Shown here one piece after another: positions 25,147 to 33,224 of a stretch of DNA of 64,000 nucleotides. The stretch's first letter is position 1. Each line of letters starts with the position of its first letter. Under the pieces are notes generated by a model that ran no database searches, had not been told where the DNA came from, and was given only the letters and a program-made list of their open reading frames with translations. The DNA comes from CAZOZZ01 sp965262425 (GTDB taxonomy: Bacteria > Acidobacteriota > Terriglobia > 20CM-2-55-15): assembly GCA_965262425.1 (NCBI GenBank), contig OZ253536.1, positions 434,001-498,000 of the forward strand, read 5' to 3'. The position numbers and the translations under genes were made by a program.

Positions 25147-25860
25147 ATGTCCGTGACTCCTCGATGTCTCGATCGCTCCCTCGTGCGCGAGATTCTCGCC
25201 GACATCCGATCGGTCCATCCGATCGGGATCCGAATTGAAGCGATCAGCAGCCGTTTCATGGGGGATCCCTACCGTGGGAATACGCTCGGCGGGTCGCCTT
25301 CGTCCGACGAATCGTTTACCGCATCCCTTGATGCGTTTGATTGCCTGACGTACGTTGAAAGTATCCTGGCGCTGGCCGGAGCTTCGGACCTGCGAAAGTT
25401 TGCCGACAACCTGAGGTGTATCCGTTATAGGAACGGTAATGTCGGCTGGGTTAGCCGCAACCATTACATGACGGCCTGGATCCGTAACAACGTGCGGGCG
25501 GGTTTCGTCTCGAACCAGACGAAAGGGTCTGGTTTGATCGATCGTTCCAGGAAACTCAACGTCGTCGAAGGCCTGGCCGAAAAGACGATTCTTGTGCGTT
25601 CCATCCGAAAGCGAGATTTTCTTCGCCGCAGGTCCGAAGTGTCGACTGGTGACCTCGTGTTTTTCGCCTCGACACGGCGGAACCTGGACGTGTTTCACTG
25701 CGGTGTCCTGATTCGTTCGGGGGAGCGAGTACTGCTGCGTCATGCCGCACGCAGCCGCGGCCGCGTGGTGGAGCAGGCGCTGGAAGGGTTTCTGGCCGCA
25801 AACCGCATGTCCGGCGTCATACTGGTTCGACCGCGGGACATCGCCCTCGAAGCCGCTTGA
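25147..25860 (+). CDS. DUF1460 N-acetylmuramoyl-L-alanine amidase-like protein
   Basis: 237 residues from ATG 25147. DUF1460 is an NlpC/P60-like cysteine hydrolase fold. The expected nucleophile is Cys66 in DAFDCLTYVES and the histidine is His184 in DVFHCGVLI, with the family's RNHYMTAWI motif at about 105-113. No signal peptide is visible: the N-terminus is MSVTPRCLDRSLVREIL. It would therefore cleave the stem peptide from muropeptides inside the cell. It is the first of four genes spaced 13, -4 and -4 bp, an evident operon with GT2, DUF4922 and SpoIID. Confidence 0.85.
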   Translation: MSVTPRCLDRSLVREILADIRSVHPIGIRIEAISSRFMGDPYRGNTLGGSPSSDESFTASLDAFDCLTYVESILALAGASDLRKFADNLRCIRYRNGNVGWVSRNHYMTAWIRNNVRAGFVSNQTKGSGLIDRSRKLNVVEGLAEKTILVRSIRKRDFLRRRSEVSTGDLVFFASTRRNLDVFHCGVLIRSGERVLLRHAARSRGRVVEQALEGFLAANRMSGVILVRPRDIALEAA

Positions 25861-25873
25861 AGGACCCCGAAGC

Positions 25874-27199
25874 ATGAAAGTAACCCATCCGGCGGACCGT
25901 TCGGCCGCAACCATCCAGGATCTGGTTTCATCTGCCTCGTCGGACGTGCTGTTTGTCGGGGATCCGGGCGTCGATATCCAGATCCAGGAGGATTCCCTCC
26001 TGCGCATGTCCCGGGTTCTGACTGAATGGGGTGCGGGCATGGTTTACTCGGATTCCGTCGATCGGCCGAGGGTGGACTATCAGTTCGGGAGTATCCGCGA
26101 CGACTTCGAGTTCGGGCCACTGGTGGCGTTATCGGTTCCCTTGGCTCGTCGAGCGTATCTGGACCACGGACCTCCGAAGGCGGATCTCCGATGGGGCGCT
26201 CTCTACGATTTACGCCTGAAACTCTCCATCGATCATCCCATCGTTCGGATCCCCGAGCCGCTCTATCGGGCCGCGGATTCCGACCCCCGCACGGCCGGTG
26301 AGCGTCAGTTCGATTACGTGGATGCTTCCAATCGAGACTACCAATTGGAGATGGAACGTATCGCCACGGGGCACCTCCGTCGAATTGGAGGGCACCTGGA
26401 ATCCATTGCCCTTCGAACGTCCCCCTCCGTCGAATCCTTTCCCGTCGCGGCGAGTGTTGTCGTTCCGGTTCGTAACCGGGAGACAACCCTCTCGGATGCG
26501 CTTGGGAGCGCTCTCGATCAGGAGGCGGATTTTACCTTCAACGTCATCGTCGTCGACAATCATTCGACGGACTCGACCGGACGAATCATCGACGAAATCG
26601 AAGACGAACGGTTGATCCACCTGATTCCAGAACGGACGGACCTCGGCATCGGGGGGTGTTGGAACGAGGCGATCTATTATCCAGGCTGTGGACGATTCGC
26701 CGTCCAACTCGATTCGGATGACCTGTTTTCCGGCAGGGACGTCCTGGCTCGCGTGGTGAGCGAGATGGACCGGCACAGCTATGCCATGCTGGTCGGTTCC
26801 TATACGACCGTGGACTTCTCGCTTCGTCCAACCTTGCCCGGATTGGTAGATCACGGTGAATGGACTCGACGAAACGGTCCCAACAACGCCCTGCGTGTGA
26901 ATGGTTTCGGGGCTCCCCGAGCGTACGATGTCGGGGTGGCGCGTCGATTCGGATTCCCGAACGTGAGCTACGGCGAAGATTATGCTATGGGCCTTCGCAT
27001 GTGCCGCGAATACGAGATCGGGCGGATATTCGAATCGCTTTACTATTGTCGCCGCTGGGAGGGAAACAGCGACAGCGCGCCTTCCCCCGAATTACTCAAT
27101 CGCTACAATACCTATAAGGATTGGGTTCGAACCAACGAAATCCTGGCCCGGGTGGCCCTCCACCGGGAGTCCTCCCGAACGGATCAGCCGAACTCATGA
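25874..27199 (+). CDS. Two-part family 2 glycosyltransferase
   Basis: 441 residues from ATG 25874. Residues 192-390 are a complete GT-A fold: ASVVVPVRNRE (193), VVDNHSTDSTG (227), the DSDD metal site (280-283) and the acceptor-side ED pair in SYGEDY (368-369). Residues 20-135 look like a second, partial GT2 domain with its own acidic MVYSDSVD strand end and an RDDFEFGPLVALSVPLARRA stretch, but no nucleotide-binding start. The ATG of the next gene overlaps its TGA. It probably transfers a sugar to or from a peptidoglycan-derived or envelope glycan; donor and acceptor are unknown. Confidence 0.85.
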   Translation: MKVTHPADRSAATIQDLVSSASSDVLFVGDPGVDIQIQEDSLLRMSRVLTEWGAGMVYSDSVDRPRVDYQFGSIRDDFEFGPLVALSVPLARRAYLDHGPPKADLRWGALYDLRLKLSIDHPIVRIPEPLYRAADSDPRTAGERQFDYVDASNRDYQLEMERIATGHLRRIGGHLESIALRTSPSVESFPVAASVVVPVRNRETTLSDALGSALDQEADFTFNVIVVDNHSTDSTGRIIDEIEDERLIHLIPERTDLGIGGCWNEAIYYPGCGRFAVQLDSDDLFSGRDVLARVVSEMDRHSYAMLVGSYTTVDFSLRPTLPGLVDHGEWTRRNGPNNALRVNGFGAPRAYDVGVARRFGFPNVSYGEDYAMGLRMCREYEIGRIFESLYYCRRWEGNSDSAPSPELLNRYNTYKDWVRTNEILARVALHRESSRTDQPNS

Positions 27200-28134
27200 A
27201 CTGGGACGAGCGGATTGTGGCGCGGGTCTCGGACTCATCTGTTCTTGCCGGGGTGAAACAACTCTTTACCGCGCAGCTCTCCGAATGGCCGCAACTGGCG
27301 ACGGGCGTCGACATGCTTCGACGGGCACGTTCCCGGACACTGTCGATTCGTTGGTTCCAGGTGTGCGTCCGGCACATTCCTCATCGCATCGGCAGCACCA
27401 CGGCCAAAGTCGATCCCGACTCGATCCGCGACCGACCGTGCTTCCTGTGCGCGGAGAACCTCCCTGCCGAGCAACGTGGCATCGAATTCGAAAACGACTT
27501 CGTTGTTCTTGCGAATCCGTTTCCGATCCTCGATCGTCACCTGACCCTCGTCAGTAAAGCCCACGTGCCCCAGCGCATTGTCGGACAGTTCCCCTCGATG
27601 CTGTCGCTGGCCCGATCCCTTCCCGGATACATGATCGTTTACAACGGGCCGGAGTGCGGTGCGTCGGCGCCAGATCATCTGCACTTTCAGGCATGTCGCC
27701 ATGCCGGTGTCCCCGTCGTCGCGGATCTTGAACACCGGAGGGGAGTGGAGATACCGGACTACGCACGCCGCGTCCTGGTTCTGGTTGGGAAAGATCGTTC
27801 CGGGCTCGAGCGGCGTTTTTTACTTCTGATGGGACTTCTAGGGAAACGTTCCCCGGCGCGGCCGGAACCGATGGTGAACGTCGTGGTGTTTCACTCCGAT
27901 TCCACCTGGCATGTCCTGGTCTTTGCACGTCGAAAGCACCGCCCGAAGGTCTTCCTGACAGGGGACTTGACGCTGAGTCCCGCCTCCATCGATTTGTGCG
28001 GGGTTCCGGTTCTCCCGGTCGAGTCGGATTTCGAGCGTGTCGAGGCAGCCGACATTGAAAGCGTGTTCGAGGAGGTCTCTCTTTCTCGGGATTCGTTCGA
28101 CGAGATCGTTCGAACCATGCAGGCGACCCGATGA
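27196..28134 (+). CDS. DUF4922 HIT-like sugar-nucleotide phosphorylase/adenylyltransferase
   Basis: 312 residues from ATG 27196, overlapping the glycosyltransferase stop by 4 bp. It has the GalT/Apa2-type HIT architecture: a Cys pair PCFLC (81-85), NPFPILDRHLTLVSKAHVPQ (107-126), YNGPECGASAPDHLHFQ with the catalytic H-x-H-x-Q at 161-165. Members of this superfamily exchange or phosphorolyse nucleoside diphosphate sugars in the cytosol through a nucleotidyl-histidine. The position between a GT2 and SpoIID suggests that it activates a sugar phosphate released from peptidoglycan, or salvages the GT donor; this is inference. Confidence 0.85.
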   Translation: MNWDERIVARVSDSSVLAGVKQLFTAQLSEWPQLATGVDMLRRARSRTLSIRWFQVCVRHIPHRIGSTTAKVDPDSIRDRPCFLCAENLPAEQRGIEFENDFVVLANPFPILDRHLTLVSKAHVPQRIVGQFPSMLSLARSLPGYMIVYNGPECGASAPDHLHFQACRHAGVPVVADLEHRRGVEIPDYARRVLVLVGKDRSGLERRFLLLMGLLGKRSPARPEPMVNVVVFHSDSTWHVLVFARRKHRPKVFLTGDLTLSPASIDLCGVPVLPVESDFERVEAADIESVFEEVSLSRDSFDEIVRTMQATR

Positions 28135-29366
28135 TCATTGCTGTCGGCCTGGTGGAGTCCCGGAGTGTGATCCAGGTAGAACTTCGCGGTGACTTTACCG
28201 ATGAGGCGGGTGTGGCTTACCCGTCCGGGCCCCATGAACTGACGTCGGCGATCGTTCTCACCCCGTCGATGCTCGCCTCGGATTCGTTCGTGCTTCGGGA
28301 CGTAACGATAGGAGTAGGGTTTCACTGGGAGCGTTCCCAGACCCAGGGATTCCGGGGGGCGTTGCGCGTCGTCGAAGCCGACGGGCTCACCGCTATCAAT
28401 GACGTTCCCCTGGAAAGCTACGTTCAAAGTGTCATTTCTTCAGAAATGAGTCCGGAGTGCCCCTTCGAGCTGCTGAAAGCGCACGCCGTGATCTCACGAA
28501 GCTGGCTGGTTTCCCAGACCCGCCGTGTCGACGGCTCCGGATCCTTCCACCAGGAACGGTCGACCGGATCTGGCGAGTTCGAGATTGTCCGCTGGTATGG
28601 TCGGGAATCTCACGAACTGTTTGACGTTTGTGCTGACGATCACTGCCAGAGATATCAGGGAATTGCCACGACCTCCTCGCCGAACGCGGCCCGAGCGGTC
28701 GAAGACACACGCGGCGAGTTCCTGGTCTTCGATGGAGAAGTCTGTGATGCCCGATTTTCCAAATGTTGCGGCGGCGTGACCGAATCCTACCGGACGGCCT
28801 GGGAAGACCGGACCGTGGATTACCTTGTGCCGGTACATGATCGAGAGGGTTCCGGGACTCCCCCCGTTGTGGACGATCGGTGGCTACGTTCCAGGCCCGC
28901 CGCGTACTGCGACACCTCGGACCGTAAATTGATCGAGGCCATTCTGCCGGGGTTCGATCAGGAGACCACCGACTTCTATCGGTGGCGAGTCGATGTGAGC
29001 AAAGAAGACCTGTCGGTTCTGGTCCGCGAGAAGACCGGTATCGATCTGGGCGAAATCGAAAAACTGGCACCTGAGTCCCGGGGAGCCTCCGGTCGTATCG
29101 TTCGGCTTTCGATCACGGGAAGCGGGGGCTCGCTCAAGATAGGAAAGGAACTGGAGATTCGCCGCGTCCTGTCTCCAACGCACCTGTACAGTTCCGCCTT
29201 TGTCGTGCGGGAGGCTGGGGGCATCTTCAGCCTCTTCGGGGCGGGATGGGGGCACGGTGTCGGGCTATGCCAGATCGGTGCCGCCCGAATGGCTTCTATG
29301 GGTATCTCCGCCGTTCGGATCCTGCGGCACTATTATCCGGGCGCCGCCCTCACCTTCCTGCGCTGA
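28131..29366 (+). CDS. SpoIID/LytB-domain protein without signal peptide
   Basis: 411 residues, ATG overlapping the upstream stop (GATGATC). The SpoIID core includes LESYVQSVISSEMSP with the catalytic glutamate E105, AHAVISRSW (about 118-125), a Cys-rich insert (CADDHCQRYQG, 167-177; FSKCCGGVTES, 209-219) and the terminal GWGHGVGLCQIGA. SpoIID is a lytic transglycosylase acting on denuded glycan strands. Here the protein starts MIIAVGLVESRSVIQ with no export signal, so it probably works in the cytosol on imported fragments. The Cys and His residues may bind zinc as in other SpoIID proteins. Its 3' end overlaps the convergent desaturase gene by 34 bp. Confidence 0.88.
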   Translation: MIIAVGLVESRSVIQVELRGDFTDEAGVAYPSGPHELTSAIVLTPSMLASDSFVLRDVTIGVGFHWERSQTQGFRGALRVVEADGLTAINDVPLESYVQSVISSEMSPECPFELLKAHAVISRSWLVSQTRRVDGSGSFHQERSTGSGEFEIVRWYGRESHELFDVCADDHCQRYQGIATTSSPNAARAVEDTRGEFLVFDGEVCDARFSKCCGGVTESYRTAWEDRTVDYLVPVHDREGSGTPPVVDDRWLRSRPAAYCDTSDRKLIEAILPGFDQETTDFYRWRVDVSKEDLSVLVREKTGIDLGEIEKLAPESRGASGRIVRLSITGSGGSLKIGKELEIRRVLSPTHLYSSAFVVREAGGIFSLFGAGWGHGVGLCQIGAARMASMGISAVRILRHYYPGAALTFLR

Positions 29367-30205
29367 CGCGCATCACGAACGTCCGAAGCCAATCCCAGGG
29401 ATTTCAAGATGCGGATCGTGTACCATCCAATGTCGACTTGCCACCAGTGCCGGCTGAAACAGGCCGAGGCCGGTTCGGCGTGGTGGTTTCCGTGCCAGTT
29501 TTCGCCCCACGCTGTCGACTGCAGAGGTCCGACCCACCAGATGTTCTGAGATGAATCGACGCCTTCGGCCAACCCCGGTTTCAAATGCAGGATACTGTTG
29601 ACGGTACATTGCCCATGGAGTGCGTAGGTGAGGCGGATCGCACCGATCCAGAAAAACCCCGGCCAACCGAAGAGAAGATATCCGAAGCACAGGGAGATGA
29701 AGACGACCGGAATTTGAATCTGATGCCAGAACATGTACCGTTTCTGGATCAAGTCGGGGCACCAGCGTTTCATACTCGATGCCTTCCACTGGTACAGCCA
29801 CCGCAGATGAGCCCACCAGAACCCACCGTGGCGAGGGCTGGACACATCTTCGACCGTGTCGGATTTGGCGTGGTGGTGGCGATGGTTGGCGACCCATGTC
29901 GAGGGTGCGCCCGAGCCATTGAACATCGCCAGAAAGATGAGGATTTGTTCGACCACGGGATTCAGCTTCAAAGCTCGATGCGCCAGCGCCCTGTGATATC
30001 CGACGGTCGTGCCCAGGCCTCCCAGGCTGACGACCAGCAGAGCTGTCAGGAACACCTCCCAGCCCGGCACCGGGAAAAGCATCAGTCCTATCACTGACAA
30101 GATATGAATCACGGCCAGGTAGATCAATACCCAGATGTTTCCGCCGCTGGCCTTGTACCACGGCTGTGTCCATGGGTGCTGCTCGGCGAATGCCGACTCC
30201 TTCAT
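29333..30205 (-). CDS. Acyl-CoA/acyl-lipid desaturase (delta-9 type)
   Basis: 290 residues with four hydrophobic segments and the three histidine boxes that bind the di-iron centre: HRALAH (about 71), HRHHH (about 107) and HGNHH (about 246). The order and spacing match the stearoyl-CoA desaturase class in the inner membrane, which puts a double bond in saturated acyl chains. The gene ends inside the SpoIID gene on the opposite strand. Confidence 0.95.
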   Translation of the reverse strand: MKESAFAEQHPWTQPWYKASGGNIWVLIYLAVIHILSVIGLMLFPVPGWEVFLTALLVVSLGGLGTTVGYHRALAHRALKLNPVVEQILIFLAMFNGSGAPSTWVANHRHHHAKSDTVEDVSSPRHGGFWWAHLRWLYQWKASSMKRWCPDLIQKRYMFWHQIQIPVVFISLCFGYLLFGWPGFFWIGAIRLTYALHGQCTVNSILHLKPGLAEGVDSSQNIWWVGPLQSTAWGENWHGNHHAEPASACFSRHWWQVDIGWYTIRILKSLGLASDVRDARQRRKVRAAPG

Positions 30206-30443
30206 CCCTCATCCTCCTCGGTTTGACTCATCGCTCCACCCGCCGGGAACGTCCGTCGAAAACGCGTCAGCGGTCCTCATCCTGCCAAAGGCGCCATAGT
30301 AGCACGCGAGCCGTACACTTCAAGCAAAACTGTCGATCGCCGGGCCGGCGTCACTTTAGAAAATGGGCGTCTTTTGTGAAAGCGTTTGCCGCCGGACACG
30401 GGTCCCGCTCATAATCGGGCAGCGTCAATTCCAGAGGGGAACA

Positions 30444-31082
30444 ATGCCGGGCAGGAAAGGGAAAACCCGTTCGAAGAACATCCGAACGTCTTCAATCACT
30501 TTTGTTGGAGTCGATCTGGCAGCTTCGGAAAAACGTCAGACAGGACTGTGCCTGCTCCAGGGCAGCCGCACGAACACCGAAGTGGTCCTGGACAACGCGC
30601 AACTATTCTCTCGCCTCGACTCGCTCGAGCCGACCTACATCGGGATCGATGCTCCTTTATTCCTGCCGGCGGGTCGCTGTTGTTTGAGCAACCAATGCGC
30701 TTGTGGGCCCAATGTCCATTTCAGGGAGTGCGATCTCGAGATGCGGCGTCGCAAGATCCGGTTCTTTCCGATCACTCTGGGCCCGATGCGTCAACTTACG
30801 GCGCGAGGCATGTACGTTGCGGAACAATTACGCGACATTGGACACACGATACTTGAAACGTACCCGGGTGCCGCTCAGGACATCTGGGGAATTCCCCGCC
30901 AGCGGGGTCCGGAAGGGCTCCGTCGCGGTCTGGAAGGAATGGTCGACATTGGTCGGCCCGACATCACGCGTCACGAACTGGACGCGATTACGTGTGCATG
31001 CCTGGCCAGGATGCATCATGAAGGACGAACCGAACTGATTGGACGAGAGGACGAGGGGTGGATGGTGCTTCCGCTGATCTAA
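30444..31082 (+). CDS. DUF429 protein (RNase H-like fold)
   Basis: 212 residues from ATG 30444 (GAGGGG 3 nt upstream). The ribonuclease-H-like start TFVGVDLAASEKRQTGLCLL (about 21-40) has the first acidic residue, and YIGIDAPL (about 73-80) the second. A Cys-rich loop (GRCCLSNQCACG, about 84-95) may bind zinc. LETYPGAAQDIWGIP and HELDAITCACLA complete the DUF429 pattern. Function is unknown; nuclease or recombination roles have been suggested for the fold. A REP2 repeat begins 8 bp after the stop. Confidence 0.85.
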   Translation: MPGRKGKTRSKNIRTSSITFVGVDLAASEKRQTGLCLLQGSRTNTEVVLDNAQLFSRLDSLEPTYIGIDAPLFLPAGRCCLSNQCACGPNVHFRECDLEMRRRKIRFFPITLGPMRQLTARGMYVAEQLRDIGHTILETYPGAAQDIWGIPRQRGPEGLRRGLEGMVDIGRPDITRHELDAITCACLARMHHEGRTELIGREDEGWMVLPLI

Positions 31083-31090
31083 CAGGCCGC

Positions 31091-31271
31091 CAGGAGCCTG
31101 CGCGGCAGAAGAGATCTACTGCGAAAGCGGTATAATCGGTCAATATTTCCCCGATTTTTCGTTGAATAGAACCTCTATTCGCCTCAAAATCGAGAAAATG
31201 CCTCAAAGTCGAGAAAATCTGGCCTCGATTCTCCACTTTCTCGCTACGATCCCTTCTGCCGCGCAGGCTCT
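31091..31271. repeat. REP2 palindromic repeat, copy A
   Basis: Inverted ends CAGGAGCCTGCGCGGCAGAAG (from 31091) and CTTCTGCCGCGCAGGCTC (to 31270), about 180 bp. The interior matches copy B at 34429, including CTATTCGCCTCAAAATCGAG. This copy repeats a short internal segment. It lies 8 bp after the DUF429 stop and 20 bp before the DUF1028 start. Confidence 0.88.
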
Positions 31272-31291
31272 GCTATATGAGGAGTTCCATA

Positions 31292-32263
31292 ATGAAGAGA
31301 TTCATTCTGTTGATTTGCTTGCTGGCGTTGCCGGCAAGTTCGGCGTTCGCTACCTTTTCGATTGTGGCGATCGATCCCAACACCGGCGAAATGGGAATCG
31401 CAGTCGCTTCGCGGTACTTTTCTGTCGGTGCGGTCGTTCCATGGGCGGAAGCCGGGGTGGGCGCTATCGCCACGCAGGCCAGTGTAAACGTGGGCTATGG
31501 CCCCCGCGCGCTCGAGTTACTGAAAGAAGGGCTGACGGCCCAACAGGTTATGGACCGTCTTTTTGAAGAAGACACCTTTCCCGGTAAGGGCGGCCGCCAG
31601 ATTGCGATTGTCGACCGGAGCGGTAATGTTGCGGTGTTTACCGGTCCGGATGCGTCGGACTGGAGAGGGCACCGGAAGGGGACGAACTATTCCGCCCAGG
31701 GAAACATTCTGGCCGGTCCGGAGGTTGTTCAGGCGATGGCCGACGCGTTCGAGAGTACCGACGGGGAGCTGACCGAACGTCTGTTTGCCGCACTCAAAGC
31801 GGGAGACGGCGCTGGAGGCGATCGCCGAGGCCGACAGTCGGCCTCCATTCTGGTTGTAGGCAAGGGAATGGGGCGCAACACGAACAACGACCGCTACGCA
31901 TACGTCAACGTCGACGATCACATGGATCCGATAGGCGAGCTCCGACGCCTCCTCGACATCCAGTTGGGCATCAATAATTCCGGGCTCCGTTCCCGTGCCC
32001 TCCGCGAGGGCAACATCGAGCAGGCCCACCAGTTTGCCGAGCGTGCAACCCGCTACCGTCGGGACAACGCGAACGGGTTCATGCACCTGGGTTTTCTGTC
32101 CTACCTGACAGGGGCTCCCGGTTCGGCCCTCGAAGCATTCGGTCAGGCGAGAAAGCTATCCGACAACTTTGCCGAACTGTGGAATCGCATGGTCGAAACG
32201 ACAGTTTACGAAACCATTGCCGAGGACACGACGTTTGTCGCTCGAGTCATGGGTCTGAACTAG
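31292..32263 (+). CDS. Exported DUF1028 protein with C-terminal TPR
   Basis: 323 residues from ATG 31292, with GGAG 7 nt upstream. Signal peptide cleavage after SAFA (residue 20) would leave Thr21 as the mature N-terminus (TFSIVAIDPNTGEMG), as expected if this Ntn-hydrolase-like family uses its first residue as nucleophile. Core to about 230 (AVVPWAEAGVGAIATQA, GYGPRALELL, NAGG-like GDGAGGDRRGRQSA). Residues 245-320 form a TPR pair. It is probably a periplasmic hydrolase of unknown substrate. The TAG stop is provided by the CTAG tip of a REP3 repeat. Confidence 0.87.
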   Translation: MKRFILLICLLALPASSAFATFSIVAIDPNTGEMGIAVASRYFSVGAVVPWAEAGVGAIATQASVNVGYGPRALELLKEGLTAQQVMDRLFEEDTFPGKGGRQIAIVDRSGNVAVFTGPDASDWRGHRKGTNYSAQGNILAGPEVVQAMADAFESTDGELTERLFAALKAGDGAGGDRRGRQSASILVVGKGMGRNTNNDRYAYVNVDDHMDPIGELRRLLDIQLGINNSGLRSRALREGNIEQAHQFAERATRYRRDNANGFMHLGFLSYLTGAPGSALEAFGQARKLSDNFAELWNRMVETTVYETIAEDTTFVARVMGLN

Positions 32264-32534
32264 TGGTCCCCGCCAGAGATAACGTTACTATCTCCGAAGG
32301 AGGTTGCGAGCGGACTGATGAGTGAGATCCACCGCGTGGTATGTGTGACTTTCGACGGTTTTGAGCGTTCGTGAGGGGCAACCTCCATCGGCCCTACGGG
32401 TTCGGGCGGAACGGTACCGTCTTTGGCGTCGCTCCTCCTCACAATGTCGAAGCATTGATTCCTCGTCGCTCCCCCAAATCCGGCACCGTTGCACTCCGAA
32501 ATCTAGTAACGCTATCTCTGGCGGGGACCACTAG
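32260..32534. repeat. REP3 palindromic repeat, copy 1 (intact)
   Basis: 275 bp bounded by 31-bp inverted ends CTAGTGGTCCCCGCCAGAGA followed by TA[A/G]CGTTACTA, differing at one base. The TAG at 32261-32263 is the stop codon of the DUF1028 gene. The right half (TCGGCCCTACGGGTTCGGGC and on) matches 59951-60060 of copy 2 and shows what that copy looked like before the IS4 insertion. Confidence 0.92.
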
Positions 32535-32607
32535 ATAATAAACAGGGGAGTGGTCCGGCCGTGAGTGGTCGGCTGGAAAGCGGGGGCGTTCGAACTGATT
32601 CCCCGGT

Positions 32608-32874
32608 CTACCCTGGGTGGGGGTGTGCCTTGCCCTTCAAGTATTTGTCCGGGTCCTTCTTGAACGCCTCGACATCGGCCTTCATGCAGAAGTAGTAGGT
32701 CTTGCCTTTGTGCTTTGCGGATAGTTTCGGGTCCTTGCCGACCATCATGTTGCAGACAGGATCTTTGGCTTTTTCGGCCTTTTCCGGCTTCTGTGCCTGT
32801 GCCCACGTTGTTGGGGTCGACGTCAAGGCAAAGCTGGCGACCAACGCCATTGCCAGAATGGTTCTCTTTATCAA
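32608..32874 (-). CDS. Exported YHS-domain protein
   Basis: 88 residues from TTG 32874, with GGAGG 6 nt upstream. Signal peptide to TTWA (residue 24), a Lys/Glu/Ala linker, then a single YHS domain: DPVCNMMVG (38-46), YYFCMKADVEAFKKDPDKYL. Cys41 and Cys63 are the presumed copper or zinc ligands. Likely a periplasmic metal chaperone or sensor. Confidence 0.9.
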   Translation of the reverse strand: MIKRTILAMALVASFALTSTPTTWAQAQKPEKAEKAKDPVCNMMVGKDPKLSAKHKGKTYYFCMKADVEAFKKDPDKYLKGKAHPHPG

Positions 32875-33224
32875 ACAATACCTCCGGGTTCGTCTAAATC
32901 AATACCCTGTAAAGCGTTACAATTGCAAGAAAAAACAACTATCGATAGTATGCCGATGCTGGACGATCCCAGCCGGTTGGAATCCGGGAAGCGGCCCGAA
33001 CCGAATCTGAACGTTCTTTTCAGTTAGACGCGGGACTGGGAGTTATCGTTAGCTGACGCCTTCTATCGGATAACCCTTCAAATCTGGGAATAGATGTGTA
33101 AAATATACAGATCGTGCGTGGTTGGTGCGATACAGTGGCGCCTGGGTGGGGAAGAGACGTGAGTTTCTTCCGGCATCAGGCGCTATTTGATTTTTAGTGC
33201 GTCTTTTCTAACGGAGGGTTGATT
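32875..33224. other. Divergent intergenic region, YHS / M23 peptidase
   Basis: About 350 bp without a gene. It must hold promoters for both neighbours; none is close to consensus. The notable element is a strong hairpin at 33138-33183 in the probable leader of the M23 gene. Confidence 0.45.
33138..33183 (+). promoter_or_regulatory. Stem-loop in the leader of the M23 gene
   Basis: GCGCCTG pairs with CAGGCGC (7 bp, 33138-33144 with 33177-33183) and, inside, GGAAGA pairs with TCTTCC, leaving a 10-nt loop. A T-rich run (TATTTGATTTTTAG) follows, so it could be an attenuator or a terminator of an upstream transcript. Confidence 0.5.
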
